Assembly (NCBI RefSeq): GCF_000735345.1
Contig: NZ_JMPJ01000037.1
Location: 42,431 to 106,430, forward strand
Origin: Ewingella americana ATCC 33852
Lineage (GTDB): Bacteria; Pseudomonadota; Gammaproteobacteria; Enterobacterales; Enterobacteriaceae
Reading direction: 5' to 3'
DNA: 64,000 nt
Position 1 is the first letter of the stretch. The number at the start of each line of letters is the position of its first letter. Made by a program: the position numbers and the translations under genes. Below, one piece after another: positions 44,709 through 53,445 of this stretch. A model generated the notes under the pieces. It had not been told where the DNA came from, did not search any database, and worked only from the letters and a program-made list of their open reading frames with translations.

Positions 44709-44783
44709 ATGAGTAAATACGTTCCGGCCTGTGGTACAGACCTATTTATGCACGACATCCTGAGTAAAGTGGTTCAAATTTAA
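44709..44783 (+). CDS. Candidate 24-aa small protein upstream of the cold-shock gene
   Basis: MSKYVPACGTDLFMHDILSK followed by VVQI, then TAA. It starts at an ATG 4-5 nt after a strong purine run (AGGGGGC, 44699-44704). It lies between the K+ channel gene and the cold-shock gene, 121 nt before the latter. It could be a small protein or a leader peptide. It could also be chance, because the frame is short and no family is recognised. Confidence 0.35.
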   Translation: MSKYVPACGTDLFMHDILSKVVQI

Positions 44784-44904
44784 AGCGTTATCCTCGATAA
44801 CCCTGATCTGACGAATTTCCTTCTTAGTGCCTCCATAAGTAACGACTGAAATCCGGCTATAACATGCCCATGGTGGCTAAATTTATTTTTTAAAGGTAAT
44901 TCCT

Positions 44905-45114
44905 ATGTCTATGATGAAAGGTCAGGTTAAGTGGTTTAACGAGTCTAAAGGCTTTGGCTTCATCACTCCTGCTGATGGTAGCAAAGACGTGTTCGTACAC
45001 TTCTCTGCAATCCAGGATCAAGGTTTCAAGACCCTGGCTGAAGGCCAGAATGTACAGTTCTCTATCGAGAACGGTGCTAAAGGTCCGTCTGCGGCTAACG
45101 TTACCGCTATCTAA
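44905..45114 (+). CDS. cspE: Cold-shock-like protein (CspC/CspE type)
   Basis: 69 aa, one cold-shock domain. RNP1 motif KGFGFI and RNP2 motif VFVHFSAI are present, with the linker KTLAEGQNV. It matches both CspC ([18 protein letters not shown]) and CspE ([11 protein letters not shown]), so the symbol is a best guess. These are RNA chaperones and transcription antiterminators made at normal temperature. The leader is about 120 nt and the gene has a strong terminator. Confidence 0.9.
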   Translation: MSMMKGQVKWFNESKGFGFITPADGSKDVFVHFSAIQDQGFKTLAEGQNVQFSIENGAKGPSAANVTAI

Positions 45115-45155
45115 TCTCGCTTTTGCGCTGTTTACAGCACATTAACGAAGATTAC

Positions 45156-45182
45156 AAAAACCCGCATATGCGGGTTTTTTTA
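45156..45182 (+). terminator. Terminator after the cold-shock gene
   Basis: AAAAACCCGCATATGCGGGT followed by TTTTTT, a near-perfect palindrome. Confidence 0.92.
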
Positions 45183-45314
45183 CGTCTGGACTTTGCCAAA
45201 GCCTTTACCCGTCGCGAGTTATTCGCGTTAAAAGCTTCGCCAAAGTTTATGCCGCATGCCTTTTAAGGCGCTCTGTACTACAATCAACAACATGGAAAAT
45301 AACGGGGTAACTCG

Positions 45315-45515
45315 ATGAAAGTTAACGATCTGGTGACAGTTAAGACCGACGGCGGCCCGCGCCGTGAAGGCAAGGTTCTGGAAATTGAAGAGTTTTACGA
45401 AGGCGTGATGTATCTGGTTTCTCTGGAAGATTACCCAGCCGGGATCTGGTTCTTCAACGAAACCGACAGCAAAGACGGTACCTTCGTTGAGCCTCGCGTA
45501 TCCAGCAAAGAATAA
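45315..45515 (+). CDS. dsrB: DsrB family small protein
   Basis: 66 aa, close to E. coli DsrB over its length ([20 protein letters not shown] and [17 protein letters not shown]). Its function is not known. In E. coli it lies near the small RNA DsrA and rcsA. No sign of those is seen here. It has a GGGGTAA-type ribosome region and a clear terminator. Confidence 0.93.
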   Translation: MKVNDLVTVKTDGGPRREGKVLEIEEFYEGVMYLVSLEDYPAGIWFFNETDSKDGTFVEPRVSSKE

Positions 45516-45540
45516 TTCGCTTTAGCTTCAGGCTAAAAAT

Positions 45541-45579
45541 AAAAAACACCGGAGCAGGAGACTGCATCCGGTGTTTTTG
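45541..45579. terminator. Bidirectional terminator between dsrB and the chemoreceptor gene
   Basis: AAAACACCGGA pairs with TCCGGTGTTTT. A-run before and T-run after, between convergent genes. Confidence 0.9.
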
Positions 45580-45604
45580 TTTATGGCGCTAAGCGAAATG
45601 ATGC

Positions 45605-47314
45605 TTAGAAGGTTTCCCAGTTCTGGTTATCAGTCGCCAGCTTGCTCTCTTTCAGCGGCTCCACCAAGGCCAGCGTTGGGCGGCGGGGCGCGGTGGCAGC
45701 CACTTTGCTATCCAGACGGAACACTGCGACGGCCTGCGTCAGGCGCTCTGCTTGCTCTTCAAGCGATGCCGCCGCCGCAGAGGCTTGCTGCACCAATGAA
45801 GCATTCTGCTGGGTGACGCCATCCATCTCCGATACCGCCTGACTCACCTGACTGATGCCACGGCTCTGCTCATCCGAGGCGGAGGCGATTTCATCCATAA
45901 TATCAGTCACATGGCTGACGGCGGTGACAATTTCATACATTGTGTCGCCCGCGTCGCCGACCAGCAGGCTGCCTTCACCCACGTGGTCCACCGACTCTTC
46001 AATCAGCTGTTCAATCTCTTTGGCGGCCTGCGCGCTGCGCTGTGCCAGATTACGTACTTCACTTGCCACCACCGCAAAGCCGCGACCCTGCTCACCGGCG
46101 CGGGCTGCCTCAACCGCAGCGTTCAGCGCCAGAATGTTGGTTTGGAAGGCAATGCTATTGATAACGTTGGTGATTTCGGCAATTTTGGTCGAGCTGCGCG
46201 AGATGTTTTCCATGGTGCTGACCACGCTGGCGACGATATCTCCGCCTTTCTGCGCTTTCTCGGAGGCGTCGGCGGCCAGTTTGCTGGCGTGATGGGCGTT
46301 TTCCGAATTGAGTTTTACCGTGGCGGTGAGCTGCTCCATGCTGGCGGCGGTCTGTTCCAAGGCCGCGGCCTGCTGCTCGGTGCGCGAGGAGAGGTCAGTG
46401 TTGCCGCTGGCAATCTCGGTAGAGCCTTGGTAAATCGAGGTCGCGCCTTCGCGCACGGTCAGCACCGTGCTGGCGAGCGAACTCTGCATATGGTCAACGT
46501 TGATGCTCAACACGCCAATTTCATTGCGGCCCGCGATGTCGGAAGGCTGTGTGAGATCTCCCTGCGCGATGTGCTGAATGCGCTTCACTAGGCGATTAAT
46601 CGGCGTGATGATCACTTTGCGCATGATGAAGTAGGTGATAACCGTCAGCAGCAGCGCCAGAGCAAATGCGCCTGCCATCAGGGCGTAACCCAGCTTGGCG
46701 TCGGCGTGGGCGCGCTGGTTAATCTGATTGGCGGTGTCGGTGCGGTAAGTAATGGCTGCCAGCAGCGGCGCGTTGTTGGCCTGATCCAGCCCGCGCAGGG
46801 TTTCGGCTTCTTGTGAAATCACTTCTTCAAAATGGGACTGGCGGGCCGACTCCAGCATCGGCGCCATGCCCAGCTTGAGATAATTGTCATAAGATTTTTT
46901 TAGCGGCTCGTCGAGGGCATGGTCAGTCTCGGTCTGATGCGGGCGGCTAATGTACTGTTTGAAGGCATCTTGTGACTGCTTAATGCGGGCTTGCGCCTCG
47001 GCAATGTTCTTCTCAAAGGTGTCCTGATCGCTGACGCGCGCGGCGGCGGCGGCCTGAATCAACAGTAAACGCGCTGTGCGCAGATGGTTTGAGCTGTTGG
47101 ACAGCGCCAAACGAATCTGTAGCTCTTGCGTGGCGTTCTCCAGCGCGTCGTTACTCTGTTTGAGGAAGTAACTCGAGGTGCCGATGGAAAGAGCAAACAG
47201 AATGAGGATCCCGGCGAGAATGGTGCTGACCAAGGTGATCAGGCGAATATTGCTGATAAAAGAGGTGGCTGGCTTCTCGGTTGTACCGGGAAGCGCCGTG
47301 GTAAAGGTATCCAT
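45605..47314 (-). CDS. Methyl-accepting chemotaxis protein (Tar/Tsr class)
   Basis: 569 aa. Transmembrane helix 1 about residues 25-48, a periplasmic four-helix sensor (about 50-205), helix 2 (about 207-230), HAMP (230-285), then the signalling domain. The conserved tip is [20 protein letters not shown]-like with [20 protein letters not shown]. The C-terminus is NWETF, the tether for CheR and CheB, so it is a high-abundance type receptor. The ligand cannot be read from sequence. A sigma-28-like promoter lies upstream. Confidence 0.95.
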   Translation of the reverse strand: MDTFTTALPGTTEKPATSFISNIRLITLVSTILAGILILFALSIGTSSYFLKQSNDALENATQELQIRLALSNSSNHLRTARLLLIQAAAAARVSDQDTFEKNIAEAQARIKQSQDAFKQYISRPHQTETDHALDEPLKKSYDNYLKLGMAPMLESARQSHFEEVISQEAETLRGLDQANNAPLLAAITYRTDTANQINQRAHADAKLGYALMAGAFALALLLTVITYFIMRKVIITPINRLVKRIQHIAQGDLTQPSDIAGRNEIGVLSINVDHMQSSLASTVLTVREGATSIYQGSTEIASGNTDLSSRTEQQAAALEQTAASMEQLTATVKLNSENAHHASKLAADASEKAQKGGDIVASVVSTMENISRSSTKIAEITNVINSIAFQTNILALNAAVEAARAGEQGRGFAVVASEVRNLAQRSAQAAKEIEQLIEESVDHVGEGSLLVGDAGDTMYEIVTAVSHVTDIMDEIASASDEQSRGISQVSQAVSEMDGVTQQNASLVQQASAAAASLEEQAERLTQAVAVFRLDSKVAATAPRRPTLALVEPLKESKLATDNQNWETF

Positions 47315-47459
47315 ATTATTCCGCTCTGTTAGTCCTGCATGTGCGACAACTCTGGGCGCATAGGGTACAGGCCACGCACGCTAGGTCTTCTTTGCACACT
47401 TCAACAATCAGGGGTGGCCAGCGGCTAACCCTGCCGTGACGAAAAAACGCCATCTATAG

Positions 47460-47486
47460 TCATCGGCATTTGGCGGGTGAGGTTGA
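47460..47486 (-). promoter_or_regulatory. Candidate FliA (sigma-28) promoter of the chemoreceptor gene
   Basis: On the minus strand: TCAA, 15-nt spacer, GCCGATGA. The consensus is TAAA-N15-GCCGATAA, so there are two mismatches. It is 146-172 nt upstream of the start codon at 47314. Chemoreceptor genes in enterobacteria are often FliA-dependent. Confidence 0.5.
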
Positions 47487-47582
47487 ATTTATAAGTGAGA
47501 TCCGGCTCGCATTTCTGGCATAAGAGGTGGGGATCAGGCAGAAGTAAGGCGGCCTCAGCCGCCTCGAGGTGTTGCGCAGAGT

Positions 47583-48776
47583 TTACCAGTAAGGTTTCCA
47601 GCACTGTGTCAGGCGCACCAGTGCTTCGACATAGAAGTAGTCGCCCCAGCTTGAGCACTGATCTACTCCTTTGCCACTCGCCATGTGGTAGACAGAATGC
47701 TTGAGCAAGCCGTCACAATCCTCTTCATCGGCAGCCAGATAATTGGCGGTCAGCGACGCCATAATGCGCAGCGCCATCTCCTCATAGTAGGCGCGGGTTT
47801 CATCCGTGGCGGGCAGGGCCTGCGTCAAATCCAGCAGTCCACACACGGCGATGGCGGCGGCCGAGCTGTCGCGCGGCTGGTCAGTGCCAAGCAGCGCCAA
47901 ATCCCAGTGGCAGACGTCATCTTCCGGCAGGCGATTGAGGAAGTAGTGGGCCAGTCGCCGCGACAACTCCACCATGTCTTTATCGCCGGTATAGCGATAA
48001 CTGAGCAGGAAGCCGTAAATCCCCCAAGCCTGCCCGCGAGACCAGCAGGAGTCGTCGGCATAGCCTTGGTGAGTATTGCCAAAGCGCGGCTCGCCGCTCA
48101 CGGTGTCCATATAATAGGTGTGGAAGGTCGAGGCGTCCGGCCTGACAATATAGTTGGCGGCCTGCTGGGCATGGCGGCGCGCGGCCTCGGCGTAGCGCGG
48201 TTCGCCGGTTTGCTCCGTGGCCCAATAGAGCAGCGGCAGGTTCATATTGCAGTCAATGATCATCCGGCCAGCCTGTTCCGGGTCGCGCAGATCGCCCCAC
48301 GCCTGAATGATCCCCGACTGTGGGTTGAAGCGTTCCATCAGGGCGTCGGCTGCCAGCAGGGCGAAACCTCGCGCCTCACGGTTGCCGGTGAGTCGCCACG
48401 CGCTGACGCAGGAGAGGGTATAGAGAAAGCCCAAGTCGTGAGTGGCGGTGTCGATGCGATTCGCAATGCGGTTGCCGAAGGACTGGATATGCTGCTCCGC
48501 CGCCAGCCGATATTTCTCCTCGCCGGTCATCTCCCACGCCAGCCACAGCTGCCCGCTCCAGAAGCTGGTGGTCCATTCGACGTTTTCGGTCAAGGAAAAG
48601 TGGTTGTTTTCACAGGTTTCTGCCGGGAATTTACCAGCAAATTTCACCCTATTGCGGTCGATTTTCTTCAGCACCCGCTGGCGGGCTTCGGCCAACTGCT
48701 GGCGAAGAGCAATCTTGTCCAACTGGTTCAGCTCAACCGGCAGCAGCTTCTCTTTGGTTATGGTTACGGTCATCAT
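47583..48776 (-). CDS. GH88 unsaturated glucuronyl hydrolase
   Basis: 397 aa, an (alpha/alpha)6 barrel glycosidase. GH88 motifs in order: WTTSFWSGQLWLAWE, ATHDLGFLYTLSC with Asp114, IIDCNMNLPLLYWA with Asp175, HTYYMDTVSGEPRFG, SCWSRGQAWGIYGF and CSSWGDYFYVEAL. The two Asp correspond to the catalytic pair of known enzymes. It hydrates the 4,5-unsaturated uronic acid left by polysaccharide lyases and releases it from the oligosaccharide. No signal peptide, so it acts in the cytoplasm on sugars brought in by the neighbouring symporter. Two adjacent ATGs (48776 and 48773) are possible starts. Confidence 0.92.
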   Translation of the reverse strand: MMTVTITKEKLLPVELNQLDKIALRQQLAEARQRVLKKIDRNRVKFAGKFPAETCENNHFSLTENVEWTTSFWSGQLWLAWEMTGEEKYRLAAEQHIQSFGNRIANRIDTATHDLGFLYTLSCVSAWRLTGNREARGFALLAADALMERFNPQSGIIQAWGDLRDPEQAGRMIIDCNMNLPLLYWATEQTGEPRYAEAARRHAQQAANYIVRPDASTFHTYYMDTVSGEPRFGNTHQGYADDSCWSRGQAWGIYGFLLSYRYTGDKDMVELSRRLAHYFLNRLPEDDVCHWDLALLGTDQPRDSSAAAIAVCGLLDLTQALPATDETRAYYEEMALRIMASLTANYLAADEEDCDGLLKHSVYHMASGKGVDQCSSWGDYFYVEALVRLTQCWKPYW

Positions 48777-48802
48777 TTCTCCCTTAGCAATCGAGTCGCA
48801 GA

Positions 48803-50095
48803 TTAGTGTTTTACCGGAGTTAAAGGCGCGGCGGCGTTAACCTCCGGGGGCGTCGGAGCCTGAACCACGCCATTGCGGCGGCTGTGGCAGGCTGACAGGG
48901 TAAAGGCGGAAATCAGGGTGAAGCACAGCGCGATGCCGCCCATGATCAGGTAGGTATGGGCGAAGCCGATGCGGTCATAGAAGTAGCCCGCGGGCGGCGC
49001 GACCACAATCGAGCCGACATAAATCATCGCCTGATAACCCAGCAGGTACATGGTGGCGTTGACCCGCTTATGGAAATGCTCGGCGATGTATTTGAAAACT
49101 GAGACCAGAATCAGGGCGATTTCCAGCCCATAGAAGGGTTTGATAATCGAAATAATCAGCGGGTCATTGGTCAACCCAGAAGCAATCAGCCGCACGCCGA
49201 CCACCACGCCCACCATCAACAAGCCTTTTTTAGCGCCGAAATAGTTCACCAAGAAAGGGATCACCATCATCATCAGGAACTCAGTGCCGGACTGCACGGT
49301 GCTGAGGTAGCCGTACATGGCGTTGCCTTGCTCTTTGGTCGGGAAGAAGGTGACGAAATAGCGCGAGAACTGTTGTTCGGCGACAAACATCACCCAAGCC
49401 ACACCGGCGACGTAGAGTGAAAACATCCAGAATTTGCGATTTTTTAGCAGCAGAATCACATCGCTGAAAACGATTTTGTCTTGCGAAATCACATTGTTAT
49501 TGCGCATCTCGGCGTCGCCAATTTTGAGCGACAGCAGCACGCCGAGCATCAGCAGCGAACTCAGGCTGCTCAGGCTAAAGTTCCACGCCGGAGAGAGGTT
49601 AAACAGCAGGCCGGAAAACGACGCGGCCACTGCCCAGCCGAGCGATCCCCACATGCGGATCTGCCCGAACTCCATGCTGTACAGGCGGCTAAAGCGATCG
49701 GCGTAGGATTCCGACGCCGCGACACCAGCGTACCAGCCAAGGCTTAAATAGAGCGCGCCAATAATAATGCCGGTCATTAAATGGGATTCCAGCAGCGGCT
49801 GGTAAACATAAATAAAGAAGGGAGCCATCATGGCGGAGACAATCACCACGAAATAAAGCAGGCTTTTGCTCATGCCTATTTTATCCATGATGTAGCCATA
49901 GACCGGTTTCATGACCACGGCGAAGACGCCGTTAATCGCAAATACCGCGCCGATATCCATACTGTCTAATCCGGCCTTTTGTCCCAGCCATAACGCATAT
50001 AAGCCAAAGCTAGAGGACCACGTAAAAAAATAGAGGAAGATGAAACTGCTCATTTTGTAATAAGCAGACTTACTGGCTGTTTTTATTGTTTTCAT
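48803..50095 (-). CDS. MFS oligosaccharide:H+ symporter (LacY/RhiT-like)
   Basis: 430 aa from the ATG at 50095, with AGGAG 8 nt upstream. Twelve transmembrane helices. The N-terminus FIFLYFFTWSSSFGLYALWL resembles the LacY start, and a GYIMDKIG loop follows helix 2. RMWGSLGWAVAAS and AEHFHKRVNATMYLLGYQ match the oligosaccharide/H+ symporter family that includes LacY and the rhamnogalacturonide transporter RhiT. Placed between GH88 and DUF2264 genes, it likely imports an unsaturated uronic oligosaccharide. Confidence 0.88.
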   Translation of the reverse strand: MKTIKTASKSAYYKMSSFIFLYFFTWSSSFGLYALWLGQKAGLDSMDIGAVFAINGVFAVVMKPVYGYIMDKIGMSKSLLYFVVIVSAMMAPFFIYVYQPLLESHLMTGIIIGALYLSLGWYAGVAASESYADRFSRLYSMEFGQIRMWGSLGWAVAASFSGLLFNLSPAWNFSLSSLSSLLMLGVLLSLKIGDAEMRNNNVISQDKIVFSDVILLLKNRKFWMFSLYVAGVAWVMFVAEQQFSRYFVTFFPTKEQGNAMYGYLSTVQSGTEFLMMMVIPFLVNYFGAKKGLLMVGVVVGVRLIASGLTNDPLIISIIKPFYGLEIALILVSVFKYIAEHFHKRVNATMYLLGYQAMIYVGSIVVAPPAGYFYDRIGFAHTYLIMGGIALCFTLISAFTLSACHSRRNGVVQAPTPPEVNAAAPLTPVKH

Positions 50096-50118
50096 ACTGA
50101 CTCCTGACAACCGAATAA

Positions 50119-51954
50119 TTAAAGGATGACGGTCCAGTGACGGCCCTGATAGTGGATCTCAATCTCGCTTTCACCGCGAATTACGCGGGGTAGGACTTTT
50201 GGCATAGCTGATACATCGGCAGAGGCAAACACGGCGGAGATCAGCCAGTGCGAGCCGGGGGAAAGGGCGGTTTTGAGCAGCGGAATGGCCGCCGTTTCGG
50301 CAAACATAATGCTGCTATTGGGCGGCGTTACCACGCTTGTCGCCTCGCGCGACGTGGCCACGCCGACGTCGGCGATTTGGCTGTAGCCGTTGCAGGCGAC
50401 TATCCGGCTCGAGGAGCTATTTTCATCTAGTTGCACCTGCGTCTGGCGGTCATGGATCACCGCGAAGCCGCCTTCGACGGCGTCGAGTGCGCGGGCGCTG
50501 GTCAGATGGTGCAAACGCAGATGGCCCTCGCCGCAGGGGAACAGCCAGCTTTTCACTTCCACGTCGTGCCATGGTTTCCAGCGCGAGTAGATCACCTCTT
50601 GGCGGGTAACCGTCTCTTCGCAGCCACGGCGTCCGCGGTAGTAGCCATCGCCTTCTGACAGCACCAGCATCGAGTCGCAGGCCGCGTGATTAAGGCCAAA
50701 ACGGCCACGGTCGAGGGTGAAACCAAACTGGCTGGAGTAGGCAAACTTGGTGTATTTCGCCTCGGTATTGACGAAGTTATTCAGCTCCAGCTGACCTGAC
50801 GTCAGCATCACCACGTGCTGTTGCGCCGCGTCGCGCAGCAATATTTGATTGGCGTGAGGAATACAGTGCGGGCTGTTGAGCTGAGGCAAAGGCAGCTCTT
50901 CCGCCTGCCAAAAAGCATGGCTTTCGGGCAACGCCAGCACCAGAAACAGCTTGCATGCCCAGTAAGGGGAGCCGGGCGCGTTGTAATCCTCGGCCATCAC
51001 CAGATTTGGCGTGTGATAACCAATACTCAGCACGCCGTCGCGGTCAAAAATCGGCTGTTTCAGCCAGCTGCGCAGGTGGCGCAGGACAATGCCTTTGATC
51101 ACGCCGGGGGAATACACCTCCAGCCCGCTAAAGGCGGCGGCGCTCCAGAATGCGGCTTCGGCAAAGCGATAGGTCATGCTGCGGCCAAAGGGTACGGCGG
51201 CTCCTTCGGCGGAAAACAGCGTGATGAAATCTCCGGCGAACTGGGTCGCGCGCTGGTGCAATTCGGCGCAGCGGTTGGGGTCGACATCCGCCATATGGTT
51301 GGCATAGAGCAGGCCGTAGTAGTGAAACGCCATCGACACATAGTAGTCACGCGGGCGGCCCGGCCCGTCGGAATACCAGCCGTCGCCGAGGTAATAGGCT
51401 TCCATCAGTGCGAAACGGGCCTCGACGGCCTCGCGGTCCCACGGCAAACCGGCCTGTTTGCAGCCCATTTGCACCATAATCGGGAAGTAGTTCCAGTTGT
51501 TATTAGGGATGGTGGCGTCTTTGCCTTGGTTGAGCCAGGCAATCAGGTTGCGCTGTTCGGCGTCACTGAAATAGGCCAGCAGCCTTTTGTCCAGCAGCGC
51601 CAAGCCAACGCCAAAGGCGGCCATTTCTACACAGCGCTGGTCGAAGTCGTGGATCTCGCCCCAATATTCGGCGTGCTCGGGGTTGGTGCCGTTGCGAATG
51701 GCGGTGAGGTAAAACGACAGGTTTTCACACTCGTCGCCATTGGCGAGCAGGGGAAAGATGCCCCACAGCATGCGCGACAGGGCTTCCATCTTCGCTATCT
51801 GTTTACCGTAATGGGTGGTGGAGTGACCGAGGTCAATGCCGCTTTTGCCTTCTTCGGTATAAGGCGCGACGGCAGACAGCATATCGCCCAGCAGATCTTT
51901 CACCTGTTGGCGAGTACGCAGCGGATTTTCACTCATGATTTTCACCTGATTCAT
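50119..51954 (-). CDS. DUF2264 family protein (putative uronide-active enzyme)
   Basis: 611 aa from the ATG at 51954, with AAAGGA upstream. An upstream in-frame start would add 11 residues. No signal peptide. The N-terminal two thirds is an (alpha/alpha) toroid: NPLRTRQQVKDLLGDML, HYGKQIAKMEALSRMLWGI, NNNWNYFPIMVQMGCKQAGL and GWYSDGPGRPRDYYVSMAFH are characteristic of DUF2264. The C-terminal third is a beta sandwich. Toroid plus sandwich layout recalls heparinase II/III-type lyases and some glucuronidases. It is the first gene of the operon with symporter and GH88, so it probably processes the imported glycan. The exact reaction is not established. Confidence 0.82.
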   Translation of the reverse strand: MNQVKIMSENPLRTRQQVKDLLGDMLSAVAPYTEEGKSGIDLGHSTTHYGKQIAKMEALSRMLWGIFPLLANGDECENLSFYLTAIRNGTNPEHAEYWGEIHDFDQRCVEMAAFGVGLALLDKRLLAYFSDAEQRNLIAWLNQGKDATIPNNNWNYFPIMVQMGCKQAGLPWDREAVEARFALMEAYYLGDGWYSDGPGRPRDYYVSMAFHYYGLLYANHMADVDPNRCAELHQRATQFAGDFITLFSAEGAAVPFGRSMTYRFAEAAFWSAAAFSGLEVYSPGVIKGIVLRHLRSWLKQPIFDRDGVLSIGYHTPNLVMAEDYNAPGSPYWACKLFLVLALPESHAFWQAEELPLPQLNSPHCIPHANQILLRDAAQQHVVMLTSGQLELNNFVNTEAKYTKFAYSSQFGFTLDRGRFGLNHAACDSMLVLSEGDGYYRGRRGCEETVTRQEVIYSRWKPWHDVEVKSWLFPCGEGHLRLHHLTSARALDAVEGGFAVIHDRQTQVQLDENSSSSRIVACNGYSQIADVGVATSREATSVVTPPNSSIMFAETAAIPLLKTALSPGSHWLISAVFASADVSAMPKVLPRVIRGESEIEIHYQGRHWTVIL

Positions 51955-52225
51955 TCGATATTCCTTTCCCCCGAAAGGGCTTAGCAAATAATGGCGTTAA
52001 GTATATGAAACATTATTTCAATTCTATTTTTACGCTATTTCAGTCACGGCGTTTGGCGCGTTGGTTGCCATTGGAATATAGAGAATCTGGTTTGGCCGAT
52101 TGTTATGTGAGTCGCAGAACAGTGCATTTTTTTAAATTGAGATTGTTCTTCAGGCCGCAAATAGGCCTAAATTATAAAAATCGACTTAAAAATTTTAATT
52201 TCTTGTCATCGGGAGGGAGAGGGTT

Positions 52226-53077
52226 ATGGCGGTAACAGACTTTCTCGAACGCATTGCGTTAAATGATCGGCAGATTTCCTTTAATCGAATGAGCATTGGC
52301 AGCGCCAATTACTTTCATTGGCACCAATGTCTGGAAATGCTGTTTATCAGTCAGGGCTACGGGATTGTGATTGTTGATAATCAACAGTACACGCTGCGCC
52401 CCGGCAGGCTGTTTGTCTTCCCGCCTTTTAAGCTGCACAAAGTGTTTGTCGAGCAGAGTGAGAAAAACCACTACATCAGAACCACCGTGCATCTTGACCA
52501 CCAGTTGCTGGACGGCTTTTTAAGCTGTTTCCCCCAGCGCCGTGCGCACTTCTCGCGGCTGTGGGGCGCAGAGAGCGACGCGCATATCTTTGATTTAGCA
52601 GACAACGCTCAGCATATCGAAACCATACTCGAGAGCTTCCAGCGGCTGCAGCTGGCCGCCACGCCGCAGTGGGAAGATATCGCCATGATGATATTGCAAC
52701 TGATGGAGTTCATGCCCGAGCAGCAGGTGAAACGCAAAACCGTCAGCCGCACCACGGCGTCCAAAGTGATGCAGTGGATAGAAGAGAATTACGTGATGAA
52801 GTTTTCGCTTGCCGAGCTGTCGACGGCAATTGGCCTGTCGCAAAGCTATATTTCGCGAGTATTTAGCCAAGAAACCGGCGGCTCGGTGGTGGACTATCTG
52901 GCGACGCGGCGCATCAAACGGGCCTGTGAGCTGCTGCGCTCCACCGATATGCGCATAGAAGAGGTGGGGAACCAGTGCGGCTTTACCGATACTCCCTATT
53001 TTATTACCTGTTTTCGTAAGCTGATTGGCCGTACGCCGCTGCAATATCGCAAGGCGGCGTTTCGTCTTGAGCTTTAG
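52226..53077 (+). CDS. AraC-family regulator of the GH88-DUF2264 operon
   Basis: 283 aa with a strong GGGAGGGAGAGGG ribosome region. The N-terminal cupin domain (about residues 20-110: FHWHQCLEMLFISQG, LRPGRLFVFPPFKLH) would bind the inducer. The C-terminal domain has two helix-turn-helix units (SLAELSTAIGLSQSYISRVF and RIEEVGNQCGFTDTPYFITC), ending in RKLIGRTPLQYRK. It is divergent from the catabolic operon across a 271-nt A/T-rich gap, the usual place for its operators. A weak CRP-like half-site (TGTGA, 52106-52110) is also there. Confidence 0.92.
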   Translation: MAVTDFLERIALNDRQISFNRMSIGSANYFHWHQCLEMLFISQGYGIVIVDNQQYTLRPGRLFVFPPFKLHKVFVEQSEKNHYIRTTVHLDHQLLDGFLSCFPQRRAHFSRLWGAESDAHIFDLADNAQHIETILESFQRLQLAATPQWEDIAMMILQLMEFMPEQQVKRKTVSRTTASKVMQWIEENYVMKFSLAELSTAIGLSQSYISRVFSQETGGSVVDYLATRRIKRACELLRSTDMRIEEVGNQCGFTDTPYFITCFRKLIGRTPLQYRKAAFRLEL

Positions 53078-53445
53078 GCAATAATTCATTAATTCATAAC
53101 GTTTTGTTAACTTGAGTGGTCACGGAATCTTCTTAAAAAGCCGCTTTTTGCTGCTTTTATGAACGTTAAAAAGGGGCCGCATCTTTGGCGAGATCAAAAC
53201 GCTCAAATTATCGCTCATCCCCCGTATGGCGCAGCTTTGGCATGCCGCAAGCCCGCGTTCTGTGCAAGCTATTTTTAGCTGAAAGCATTCAATTTTGTGG
53301 TACTCGCCATGTGAATTTTACGTTAGCCTTAAGGTCGTATTTTTACATCCCGCAGATGCCCTTATGTGCCACTTCCGGCAACATGCCTTTCGGTGCGACG
53401 GCGCTGCGGATAACTTGACTTGCCCGGCACAGGAAACCCTCTGGC
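53078..53445. other. Intergenic region upstream of opgD
   Basis: 368 nt. The first 100 nt are A/T-rich after the AraC gene. No clear terminator, small RNA or open frame with a ribosome site was found. The end supplies an AGGAAA ribosome site for opgD. Confidence 0.45.

Noticed and set aside
47685-48806. 373-codon open frame antisense to the GH88 gene
   Set aside because: The minus-strand frame has full GH88 motifs. The plus-strand frame has no family features and is a codon-bias shadow.
50815-51984. 389-codon open frame antisense to the DUF2264 gene
   Set aside because: It mirrors the real gene, with no recognisable domain and no operon logic.
52005-52235. 76-codon frame upstream of the AraC gene
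   Set aside because: It overlaps the strong ribosome site of the AraC gene and lies in the divergent control region. No family features.
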